The notes under the pieces are model-generated. The model ran no database searches. It was given only the letters and a program-made list of their open reading frames with translations, and was not told the DNA's origin. Source: Craspedostauros australis (lineage: Eukaryota; Bacillariophyta; Bacillariophyceae; Mastogloiales; Achnanthaceae). From it: a stretch of DNA of 64,000 nt. Shown piece after piece: positions 44,623-53,343 of this stretch. How positions within the stretch are numbered: the stretch's first letter is position 1; each line of letters opens with the position of its first letter. Position numbers and translations under genes: made by a program. The stretch lies in the NCBI GenBank assembly GCA_026770025.1, contig JAMXDE010000004.1, positions 868,001-932,000 of the forward strand, read 5' to 3'.

Positions 44623-47418
44623 CTAACCCTTCTCCGGGTCACCTTGCGGTTCCCCGTTCCCTTCATTGTCGTGCACCTCGTCCTGGTTGTCGCCCATTCT
44701 GATGGCTGGTGTATCGCACTGGACCGTCGGTGGTCTTACATCCGTCCGTTCTTGCACTTCTTGCCTCTCGGACCTGAGTCTTGCATTCTCCTCATTCGTT
44801 GATATCAACATTCTTTGCATCTCCTCCATCTGTCTCTGCATCGATGCCATCATCGCCCTTGTCGTTCCCGTTGTTCGGCCTGTGCTTCCCGAGAGTGTCG
44901 ATGTTACTGACCCTTGTGCTCTCGCTTCCAGGATTTTCCCCATCTGTTCTTGCAGCATCACCACTTTCTCTCTTTGTGTTCCTGTGGTCTGTCTGCTTCC
45001 TTCTGTGATAGATGATGCTACCGAAGCCTCCTCCTCCTTCTTCTTCTGTGCTTTCTTTCTTTGTGCTGTCTTCGTCTCCTTGATTTTTCGCCATGCTTTC
45101 TTATCCCTCATGGATGGAATAGTATCCTCTTCTCCGTAGTCTTTCTCTTTTCTGACGTTGCTCTCGAATCTCTCCTCCTCCTTGTCGCTGGACTCTTCCT
45201 GTGTCTTGTCTGTCACGAAATGCATGTCCTCGTCTATGGTCATCGCGGCTTCGACCTCTTTGTCTTTTTCCGAGATCACTCTCTTGGTCTCTTCATCCCA
45301 TCGCATCGTCCTTGATTCCACTCGGGCCATTGAAGTGAATACTCGTTCCACGTCACTCCCGTAATCAGCAGTCAGTTTGACCAGCAGTCCTTTCACCACC
45401 AATCTGACTTCCGCTGCTTTGTCCGGGTGAAATTGGAACACGTAACCGTTTCCTCTCCACTGCTTGTCCACCGAGGTGAACAGAGGCGTTCGAACGTTGC
45501 CTGAAGTCGACTTGATTCTCATGATCATCTCCCGAAGTGTTAGGTGCGATCCTTCTGGGATCTCCTGCAGGCACTCTGGGATGATGTCGTATGTTGTCAT
45601 TGCGACCACGTTCAGGCACCATTCCATCTGCCGTTCTCTCAACTCAAACCACCCTTTCCTCATGTCGGTATTGACGATTCCTGAGAGAGGTGTGATGATC
45701 CGCATTCGTACCCCCAGTGGGAACTTCTTCGCCTGTGTGCTGTAGTACACTTCGAGTACCTTCGCCACCAAAGCTCTGTCTTCTGTGCTTGACTCCACGT
45801 GTAACTCCCGGGGATCTTTCTTTGTATCCCGGTTCGGGTCGTACTTCTCACCATCCGAGATCCGTTTCCACGTGATTGCGACCTGTGTCTTCGCGAGCTT
45901 GGTGAGCTCTTCTTCCAGGGCATCTGCGTCAATCTGTCGTGTGGAGTACAGCAACCAACCAAGCGTCGTTGTGGATGGTGCCTGGATTTTGGCTACTTCA
46001 AATCTTCCTCCCACGTGTTGGAAGTAGTCAGTCAGCTCCGTTGTGATTTTGCTGATCTGCCCTTTTGCTTTGATCTTCACCTTCAGGTATCCTTTCTCTT
46101 GTGCTACCTTGTAGATCGGTCGTACGCCTTTGAAGAATTTCTTCAGGTTGGTCATGTCGGTGGGGAATGACTCCATGGCGTGGACGATAGTCTGATCTTC
46201 ATAGGGATTCCATGGGATAAGCTTTGCTGTTGCATTCACTCTTTGAATCGATTGTAGAAACTCCTTGCATGACGCAATGGCCGCGTCGATCACCGTTCCT
46301 GCATCGTTTGCCCCGTCTCCTCCTTCGATCATCATCTGTACATCGCAGTACCTCGTCTCCACCGCCTCGTCGCGACCCGTTCGTCTCCAGTTCAAGCCGC
46401 TTTCGTTGCTGCCTGCCTGTGTGGCATTGTCACAGTCCATGCTTTCTTCCGGTTTGTGGGGTTCTGGCTCTTTCTCCTGTTGTGCCTCGTCTCCCCTGCT
46501 GCCGATTGCGTTCTCCTTTGGTCCTTCTTGCTCCTTGTTCTCTCTGTCGTCGTCTTGTTTGGCTTCCTCTGCTTCCTTCTCTTCTCCCATTCTACGCAGG
46601 TCCGTCCTTTTGTGTGGTTGTTCCTCTTGCATCGCGTGTCGTGGGCTCCTCGCCGTCCTCTTCTTGTTCCCTCCTGCTGCACCTCCTTTCTCTTGTTGCG
46701 CGTCTCCTCCTCCTCCTTTTGTAGTCTCTTCCCATTCGTCGGCCCATTCGTTCTCATCTTCACTGCTGTCGTCAGCTCCCTCTACATCCCTCTTCTTCTC
46801 CCCCGTCTTGTCTCGTGTTTCTGCCCCTGTGCCCTCGTCCTCGTTGTTTGCTGTCGGTTCCTGTACCCGCGCTGCCTTCTCACTCTCTTCTCCTTGCTTT
46901 TCTCCATCATCCTTTGCCATGCCTTCATCGTTGCCTTTCGCGTTCTTCATCTTTCCCCACTTCTTGCTCAGTGCTCTTCGGATGGCGTCTTCCGATGACC
47001 CCATGTATTGCTGTCCTGTTTTTTCTTCTTGGACGTTGATGCCTTCTTTTGCGATGCATTGTTTGTAGACCACCGGGAACCCTCTCGGTGTTGTCAGCCC
47101 TTCCTCTGGCCTGATCCATGCCCTGCACTCTCTGTGTGCCGGATCTCCACACGCGATGCATCTGACTGCCGCTGCTGCCCTTCCTCTTCCCTTGCAATAC
47201 TTCCCTGCTGCGCACTCGACCTTTCGTGCTCCTCTCCCTTGTTTCCCATCGTTCTCGCCCGTCTCTTTCCCGATTCTTCTTCTGCTCAATCCATCTTGCG
47301 CCTCTCCCTCTCTTCTCTCTGCTCCTGTTGTTTTGTTGTTGTTGATTGCTCCTCGGACATATGCTTCCATCGGCATTTGGCCCGACGGTCTCGTCATCTT
47401 GCTCCTCGGTGTCGTCAT
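44623..47418 (-). CDS. LINE-A ORF1 protein
   Basis: 931 residues. Near the N-terminus is a Cys/His cluster (CAAGKYCKGRG ... RCIACGDPAHREC) resembling a PHD or zinc-ribbon unit. A long Glu/Lys-rich disordered region follows, then a globular middle (about residues 400-700: VRPIYKVAQEKGYLKVKIKA, KFPLGVRMRIITPLSG) and a C-terminal coiled coil (MMASMQRQMEEMQRML, NEENARLRSERQ). LINE ORF1 proteins bind the element RNA and form trimers or multimers; this one is inferred to do so. LINE-B ORF1 has the same plan: globular middle, then a terminal coiled coil. No frameshift seen. Confidence 0.82.
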   Translation of the reverse strand: MTTPRSKMTRPSGQMPMEAYVRGAINNNKTTGAERREGEAQDGLSRRRIGKETGENDGKQGRGARKVECAAGKYCKGRGRAAAAVRCIACGDPAHRECRAWIRPEEGLTTPRGFPVVYKQCIAKEGINVQEEKTGQQYMGSSEDAIRRALSKKWGKMKNAKGNDEGMAKDDGEKQGEESEKAARVQEPTANNEDEGTGAETRDKTGEKKRDVEGADDSSEDENEWADEWEETTKGGGGDAQQEKGGAAGGNKKRTARSPRHAMQEEQPHKRTDLRRMGEEKEAEEAKQDDDRENKEQEGPKENAIGSRGDEAQQEKEPEPHKPEESMDCDNATQAGSNESGLNWRRTGRDEAVETRYCDVQMMIEGGDGANDAGTVIDAAIASCKEFLQSIQRVNATAKLIPWNPYEDQTIVHAMESFPTDMTNLKKFFKGVRPIYKVAQEKGYLKVKIKAKGQISKITTELTDYFQHVGGRFEVAKIQAPSTTTLGWLLYSTRQIDADALEEELTKLAKTQVAITWKRISDGEKYDPNRDTKKDPRELHVESSTEDRALVAKVLEVYYSTQAKKFPLGVRMRIITPLSGIVNTDMRKGWFELRERQMEWCLNVVAMTTYDIIPECLQEIPEGSHLTLREMIMRIKSTSGNVRTPLFTSVDKQWRGNGYVFQFHPDKAAEVRLVVKGLLVKLTADYGSDVERVFTSMARVESRTMRWDEETKRVISEKDKEVEAAMTIDEDMHFVTDKTQEESSDKEEERFESNVRKEKDYGEEDTIPSMRDKKAWRKIKETKTAQRKKAQKKKEEEASVASSITEGSRQTTGTQREKVVMLQEQMGKILEARAQGSVTSTLSGSTGRTTGTTRAMMASMQRQMEEMQRMLISTNEENARLRSERQEVQERTDVRPPTVQCDTPAIRMGDNQDEVHDNEGNGEPQGDPEKG

Positions 47419-47555
47419 CGTTGGTTCGTTGTTTTACTAGTTATTTTTGCTGTCTGTTGTCTTTCTTTGATTTGTTTATTCGTGTTTGTTTGCTGCGACA
47501 ATTTCTTCCGGAAGTTTGGTTCCTTTTGGAAATTGTGGAGACAGGGTCTCTTGTA

Positions 47556-49043
47556 CTCCAATGGAGCACCGCAGGTGCAGGTCATTGCAAAGTCCGATCT
47601 GAGAGTCACTTCCTCAGAAATGGTAGGGCTGTCATACCACATGACACTCGCTTTGATCTCAGAGTCATGTACACTGTCCACGAGCACGTTTAGTTTCCCG
47701 GATTTTTTGTTCAGCATTTCCATGTCAGACATGCAACGAGGAGTCAAGACATTTCCAGCGTTCCAGTGTTCTTCTGCCTTCATGGCTTTCTCCATGCGCT
47801 TGTCAGCCATGTACTTGATAACACCTGCCACCAGGGTGCAAAGTGGCTTGTCCCTGATGTGTTCGAGGGCCGCATTGGCCTGCTCGGAAGAATTAGACGT
47901 GACAATACCGAAGCGATGTTGATTGGGTTTGCGAAGCAACAAATGTGTCAGGCATTTATGTTGGCATTGAATAAACCATTCGTGGAGTTTTGGATTCTGT
48001 GCCTGGACTTGGCTCAACTTCTGATCTGCATGATTCTCATTGCAGGCATACACAGCTGACTTGAGGAGCTTGTGCTGTCTTGAGGTCATTGTCAGCTGCT
48101 TGTTGGATGAAACATTCTTTTCCAAGATGTGGTACATGCAACGCGTGTGAGTGACGCCCCATCCTGCCAACATCGTTTGCACTTCGCCACTCTCAAGGCC
48201 CTTCGCACCATCGCTCATGAGCAGGCGCACCTTTGGAAAGCTGTCCCTCACATGATCGAGGAACCATTTCCAGTTGCTTGCTGTTTCAACAGGGAGAATG
48301 CCCAATGCAAGACTGACGAGTTGGCGTGAAGCGTCATAAGCGGTCAGGAGGCACATGTAACCCTTCACTGCAGATCGAAGGTGAGTGGCATCCACGCACA
48401 CCATACCATCGAAATGAGAGAATGTCTTGATGCTTCCACCAAGTGCACAAAAGACGCGGCGCAATTGCATTCCATCGTCACCATTGATGTCACCTTGGAC
48501 TGGACCAATGTCAACTTTGTACACTCCTCCACTGTCTTTCTCAGCCACAGCACCGATGTAGGACCGAATCAACTTGCACTCAGCCAAGTGCTTCTCAATT
48601 GTAACTCCTTTGTCCCTGATGATATTGTAGAGCTGCCCCTTTTTCAGCGTGATGGACAATTCGTTCTTGATCATGTTGCCCAGTTGCTGACGTCCACCCG
48701 CAGCAGGAACTTGATACTTCCCAACGATGTCAGTCATCTCGTCCAAGATGGCAGTTTTGTAGCTTTTCTTGCGGGTGCATGTGCCCTGACAAGCATGGCC
48801 AACGAAGTGCGTGATGCGGACCCCTTTGCCATTCGGCAAGAGACGAGCACGGCAGTCGAAGGGACAGTCAGTAGAAACAGAGCACACGAGCTTGATTGCA
48901 TCGCCTGACCTCTTCTTTTGAATGTATCCGGCACCAACAGACAAGCTGTGCGACAATACAGCCGCGCAAACATGAATGAAGTCCACTCCTTCCTTTTCCG
49001 CTCCCTTTGCAAGGGTGATGAACGATTTGTTGTTGCTGGACAT
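47556..49043 (-). pseudogene. MULE transposase, N-terminal part
   Basis: Starts at 49043 (MSSNNKSF), about 110 bp inside the right terminal repeat. The N-terminal Cys/His zone (CSVSTDCPFDCRARLL ... HFVGHACQGTC) resembles the WRKY/GCM-like DNA-binding module of MuDR transposases. The MULE catalytic domain follows with DGMVCVDATHL (first Asp), LLMSDGAKGL (second Asp) and SNSSEQANAAL (Glu). The SWIM finger starts as CTCGAPLEYKRPC and is cut by LINE-A at the CLH codons; the rest lies at 37523-37947. The full protein would be about 640 residues. It cuts and joins DNA at the terminal repeats, making 9-bp duplications. Confidence 0.9.
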
Positions 49044-49154
49044 GCTGGTTGTTGAACAGTTTGATGCGATTGTTGTGTTTGCTACGTTGGATGTAATTTA
49101 TGTTATGGTTCGGCAGCCTGTTGTTTCGCATGCTCAGAAGGACACAGTGCATTG

Positions 49155-49525
49155 GTATGGAGCCATGCTATGAAGGTTTGGCCAGAACACGATCCATGGC
49201 GCAAAGAATCGGAGCAAATGGATGGATGATGCACATATCTATGACTAAAGTAGGCGTTAATTCCCTTCATTGCATGTCACATATTCGTATGGACTATTTA
49301 CTTGCATTCTATGATGAGTGTGTCATATTTATGTGATGTGGTTTGTCTTTTTCGTGCGTGTTGCAGGTAATCTACATTTATGCGCTAACCTTGGAAGTCG
49401 ATGCGAAACCTCTCTGTCGATAGGACGTCGCATCGACATTTGGACGTTTTGATACTTTAAGTCACAAAAAACAGGCTGGTTGATGCAAATCGGCACTTCA
49501 AAAGGGCTGGTTAATGAATTTCCTC
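49155..49525. repeat. MULE right terminal inverted repeat
   Basis: 371 bp, inverse of 20822-20835 plus 31078-31434. Outer end GAGGAAATTC on the minus strand. The 9-bp duplication follows at 49526-49534. Confidence 0.92.
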
Positions 49526-49617
49526 AAATCCAAAACACACAGTAACAACAATAAAATCCAAAACAGAACACATCAACAATTTCACGGTACTAAGTCTACA
49601 GAAGTTTGTACGCAACC

Positions 49618-52095
49618 ATGGATCGCAAACAGCAAGCGAAAAAGACCACAAAGCAGGTCCGCATCGTAATCCACAAATCTGTTGACAACATGGAGGTCGA
49701 AGCAACAACCAACGGAGCACCAACCCAACAGACGAAGCCACCGCCAGAGCCAGATCCGAAAGCAAACGAGGCAGCAGAGCTGGAGAAACAAGGATTGATA
49801 GCCACCGCATGGCAAACGCCCAACGCTTCTCGTTGGAAAAAACTCCCCCTGAGTGTCATCACACAAGCCAAAGGATACACAGCAGAGGAAATCTTCGGAG
49901 AGGCAGGGCGATCGATGCACAACAAGGTGAAACAGGTGCTAACCCAAAAAGCACTATGGGAAGGCAACGACACTTTGCTAGTCTTGGCCATGGTCCCCTC
50001 AGTTCAAGAGATCACCAAGTTCTTCCAAGCAGTGATGGACGGCAGAATCACCAACATTGGGAAGGCCAAAGTTTCTCCAGATGACCCCAAACGAACCGGG
50101 GTCAAGCAGATGATAGCAGATCTATCTCTCACGGATCCACGCAAATGCTTTGGCCCATCCACGCAAGAGAATCGACAGACAACAATGGCAAACCAGATGT
50201 CTATCATGTGGGCTGCTGCAATCAACTACATGGGCAGCCAGTATCAAGAAGAGATAAGCCCACCAGAGGTTGACTTGGCAGCAGAGCCAATGGAGGAAGA
50301 CAGCGACAACAGCAGTCATGACCTCAAGGCCCTCATCACCAAGCGGCCCCTATGCCAGTCAAATCTCACGGCGTTCACCACGACAGTCAAGGATGGCAAA
50401 TCGAAACGACCCAAAACAGTCAAGTCCCCGCCGGCCGCAGCAGCAATGCCAAACCACGCCCAAGATACTGGGCAACCAGGGGACGGGGAAACAGGAGAGG
50501 ACGCCGCAAAAAAGCAGGGGTGGACGACGGTGGAAGCCAGAGAAATGCAAATTGGCAACATCAAACGACGCCACTACGAGCGATTCGAGATGCGTTTGAA
50601 GATCCCAAAAGAATCTCGCAAGCCAGTCCGGGACTTTCAGGCCAGATTCGCGCAATGGTGGGAGGAGGCCAAGGAAATGGACAAGAGCCTTGTCATACGC
50701 CCATGGTACAAGAACAAGAAGAAAGGATGCATTTCAACAACAGAAGGAGTTCCAGCACAATGGAAAGACCTCAGAATCTATGTGGGTAAAGCCAACCCAA
50801 GCTCAAGGAGCGAGGATGTGTACATGCAGATCCTGCTGGCATCCAACGTCGGAATGCAAATCTTCACCAGCCGAAGCAACAAGATGGAAGGGTCCTACGC
50901 AGAAGGCGAGTACGCCTACATTCAAGATCTGTGGGACGCGGAGCACATCACGGAAATAGGATTCATGGTGTACTCCGGCAACTTCACGAAGGCCAAGCAA
51001 ACCCTCGAAGTCATCAGCCAGCTGCTGGAAGAAAACAGAGCAAAGATCAAAGTGGGCGGGAGAGTCAAATTCATCGGGAAAGTACAGGAGGACGTCCAAG
51101 ACGCGCACAGAGCCAATGGAGGCAGTTGGTACAATGCTCCTTGGATGGCTCTGCACATCCATGCCGACGTCAAGGACGCACGGAGGGCATCAAAAATGCT
51201 GGGTCAAATCTTCAACAAAAGCGACGCACACCGTGGGGGTTTGAACTACCGCTACGTTCCCAAACCGGGCACATCCGTCATGGGGGCCAAAACCGCCACC
51301 AAGGTCAAGGCCATGATCAAAAAGCACCAACGACACGTGCGGCAGCTCAAATACGAACAGCTGAAAGGCGATTTCGCGCTCGACGAGAAAGATCCGGAGA
51401 CCAAGCAGATCACCCTACGGCAGTTCCTTGCAAAGCAGACCAAAGACGGATGCCCCCTCATTCACGACGTGAGCACAACGCACATGGCAGACGGAAAAGA
51501 TGACGCCATCCACATTGTTGCCTTCGGTGAAAGATTCCCAGAAGCAGTCGGAATCATCCACACCATCGCAGTCCGATGTGCCACGGAGATCAACGCATCA
51601 ACCAACGAGTGGTTCTCAGACGACATCGTAGAGATGAGCTGTCTAATGCAGAAGGATGACAGCGGCGACTACGTGGACGCGGAGATGGAGCTGGAGATGG
51701 ACTTCCTGCTTGACAAAGGCTTTGGCGAGGTACAAATTGACGGCATGGGGATGGTGAATGACGACCGAGAGCCCTCTCCCAGGCGAAAGAAGCCAAGGTT
51801 GGAAGATGAATCGGTCTACACTTTCACCACCGAGCTTGGCAAGTCAGTGGCGTCATCGCGCTACACCCAACTGGATTCGCAGACGGAGGCAGAGGAAATA
51901 GAGAATGAAATGGAAGCAGTAATGAGAGAAGCAAGAAAAGACCAAGAGGCAGAGTTTAATCACAAGAGAGTGCAAGAACAATCGAACGCGATCGCCAGCA
52001 AAGACTCCATCATCGCAGCGCTGCGCGCCCAACTACAGGCGTCCGGCTCGGCTCCCCCCGACTCAAGCAAGGGAGGGGGCACAACCAATGAATAA
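49618..52095 (+). CDS. LINE-B ORF1 protein
   Basis: 825 residues from MDRKQQAKK; the ATG at 49618 has a favourable CAACC context. The N-terminus is Pro/Gln-rich and basic. The middle (residues about 330-680) is globular (MQIFTSRSNKMEGSYAEGEY, GGLNYRYVPKPGTSVMG, HRHVRQLKYEQLKGDF-like spacing) and matches the LINE-A ORF1 plan. The C-terminal 70 residues form a coiled coil (EEIENEMEAVMREARKD, KDSIIAALRAQLQ). The likely role is binding of element RNA. The stop is a TAA at 52093-52095, and the same frame stays open behind it into the ORF2 endonuclease. Confidence 0.82.
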   Translation: MDRKQQAKKTTKQVRIVIHKSVDNMEVEATTNGAPTQQTKPPPEPDPKANEAAELEKQGLIATAWQTPNASRWKKLPLSVITQAKGYTAEEIFGEAGRSMHNKVKQVLTQKALWEGNDTLLVLAMVPSVQEITKFFQAVMDGRITNIGKAKVSPDDPKRTGVKQMIADLSLTDPRKCFGPSTQENRQTTMANQMSIMWAAAINYMGSQYQEEISPPEVDLAAEPMEEDSDNSSHDLKALITKRPLCQSNLTAFTTTVKDGKSKRPKTVKSPPAAAAMPNHAQDTGQPGDGETGEDAAKKQGWTTVEAREMQIGNIKRRHYERFEMRLKIPKESRKPVRDFQARFAQWWEEAKEMDKSLVIRPWYKNKKKGCISTTEGVPAQWKDLRIYVGKANPSSRSEDVYMQILLASNVGMQIFTSRSNKMEGSYAEGEYAYIQDLWDAEHITEIGFMVYSGNFTKAKQTLEVISQLLEENRAKIKVGGRVKFIGKVQEDVQDAHRANGGSWYNAPWMALHIHADVKDARRASKMLGQIFNKSDAHRGGLNYRYVPKPGTSVMGAKTATKVKAMIKKHQRHVRQLKYEQLKGDFALDEKDPETKQITLRQFLAKQTKDGCPLIHDVSTTHMADGKDDAIHIVAFGERFPEAVGIIHTIAVRCATEINASTNEWFSDDIVEMSCLMQKDDSGDYVDAEMELEMDFLLDKGFGEVQIDGMGMVNDDREPSPRRKKPRLEDESVYTFTTELGKSVASSRYTQLDSQTEAEEIENEMEAVMREARKDQEAEFNHKRVQEQSNAIASKDSIIAALRAQLQASGSAPPDSSKGGGTTNE

Positions 52096-53343
52096 TGCAG
52101 GGCTGGGGGCAGGCGAAGCATCGTCCACCACCCCCGCAAGCCAAATGGATGCATCCCAGGAGGCGACACGCCAGGAAGGGCGACACGCCAGGAAGGGCGA
52201 CACCTCCAGGATAAGCATTGGGGCGACTCCACAGCAACAAAGGGCCTCTCGATATTGAGAATAGCGGCACTAAACGTGGGGTGTCTCCATAGCGAGTCCA
52301 ACCATTGGAAGAACCGAGATATGTGGCAATGGATAAAGCAGATGAAGATTGACGTGGCACTATTGTCAGAAATAGGGATCAATTGGTCGAAGGTGGGAGG
52401 AACCAGGGCCTGGAGCGCTACAGCCAAGCAACACATGCATACCGAGCGCCATGCCCTGTCCTACAATGAACACGAACAATACGGGAACAGACGGCAGTGG
52501 GGAGGTACGGCATGCACGGCCACAGGGCACTCGACAGGGAGAGTCACCACACAGGAGAAAGACCTGAGGGGGTTAGGCAGGTGGGCAAGCCTGACACTGC
52601 GAGGTAAACAAGACACAACTGTTCGGATGGTCAGCATATACATCCTGTCCAAAGGTGGGAAGAGCGCAGGCACGGTGTACAACCAACAAGCATTGTGGTT
52701 GGAATCACAAGGAGTCAGCACTCCACCCATAAAACAGTTCATACAAGACCTCGAAGAGGCCCTGCAAGAATGGATAAGGGCGGGAGAGACCATCGTGATT
52801 GGCGGCGACATCAACATGCACGTGAACAAGTCGCAAATGGCAGAAATGATGAAACGCCAAGGCATGAAAGAGGCCATATTGAGCCGACACCCCAACGCTC
52901 CCGGCGTCTCTACCAACATCAGAGCGCAGTCTGACCGGGTCATAGACGGCATATGGGTATCGGCGTCGCTGAACATCATACGAGCGGGGTACAGTGCCTT
53001 TGGACCTTGGGACCATCGAACCGCGTGGGTTGAAGTCACATCGGAGTCAATCTTCGGCGCGCACAGCAAACCTACACCAACGTTTAGCGGTAGAAGAGTG
53101 CAACTCAATCGACCCAACATGGTGTCTCGCTACCAGGACCAACTGCGACAACAGTACCAATCAAAGCAAATAGGGCAGCGTGTGCGAACTCTACGACAAA
53201 CGACAATAGCAGGCGCGCCTCTCACGGCAAAGCAAGTCGACGAAGCTGAGTCCATCGACGCAGACAGGACGCAAATGATGCTAAATGCAGAAAAAAGAGC
53301 GCGGCGGATATTCCTGGGCAATGTTCCATTTCCCCCGAGATAA
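52096..53343 (+). pseudogene. LINE-B ORF2, endonuclease segment
   Basis: An apurinic-type endonuclease: IAALNVGCLHSE, LSEIGINW (Glu), VIGGDINMHVN, SDRVIDGIWV and FGPWDHRTAW (Asp-His) are all present. No ATG precedes the domain in this frame, which is open from the ORF1 TAA at 52093. Translation may therefore depend on reinitiation or read-through of ORF1. The frame ends at 53343 while the downstream part continues in another frame from about 53285, so one frame change separates endonuclease and polymerase. A 17-bp tandem (GACACGCCAGGAAGGGC) sits near 52165-52200. Confidence 0.8.

Larger units (their letters stand above)
37970..47533 (-). mobile_element. LINE-A, near full-length non-LTR retrotransposon
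   Basis: A 9.6-kb LINE on the minus strand flanked by a 22-bp duplication (37948-37969 and 47534-47555; starts TGTGGAGACAGG). The 5' leader is about 115 bp, ORF1 spans 47418-44623, ORF2 44489-38222 (interrupted by a 704-bp insertion), the 3' UTR 38221-37985, and the tail is five TTA triplets (on the minus strand) next to the duplication. It shares the ORF1/ORF2 layout, RNase H and terminal finger with LINE-B but is clearly a different family. It landed inside the MULE transposase gene. The short perfect duplication and long open frames suggest a later arrival than LINE-B. Confidence 0.9.
20822..49525 (-). mobile_element. Mutator-like (MULE) DNA transposon, heavily nested
   Basis: Terminal inverted repeats of 371 bp start GAGGAAATTCATTAACC. 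The left copy is 20822-20835 plus 31078-31434 because another element interrupts it; the right copy is 49155-49525. The 9-bp duplication AAATCCAAA flanks both ends. Without inserts the element is about 8.0 kb. It carries a transposase gene (49043 down to 37523, split by LINE-A) and a second gene (about 35655-33827) inside inverted arms of 196-bp repeats. It lies in the 5' leader of LINE-B. The two terminal repeats differ by few substitutions, and those I noticed are transitions. Broken transposase plus stops in the second gene make this copy non-autonomous. Confidence 0.9.

Noticed and set aside
39628-47068. Several long plus-strand frames (up to about 330 codons) within LINE-A
   Set aside because: They are antisense shadows of the two LINE ORFs, rich in Ser, Cys and Leu with no domain.
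31074-49511. MULE boundaries at the visible inner inverted repeat
   Set aside because: No matching target duplication flanks 31074; the repeat continues at 20822-20835, where a 9-bp duplication exists.
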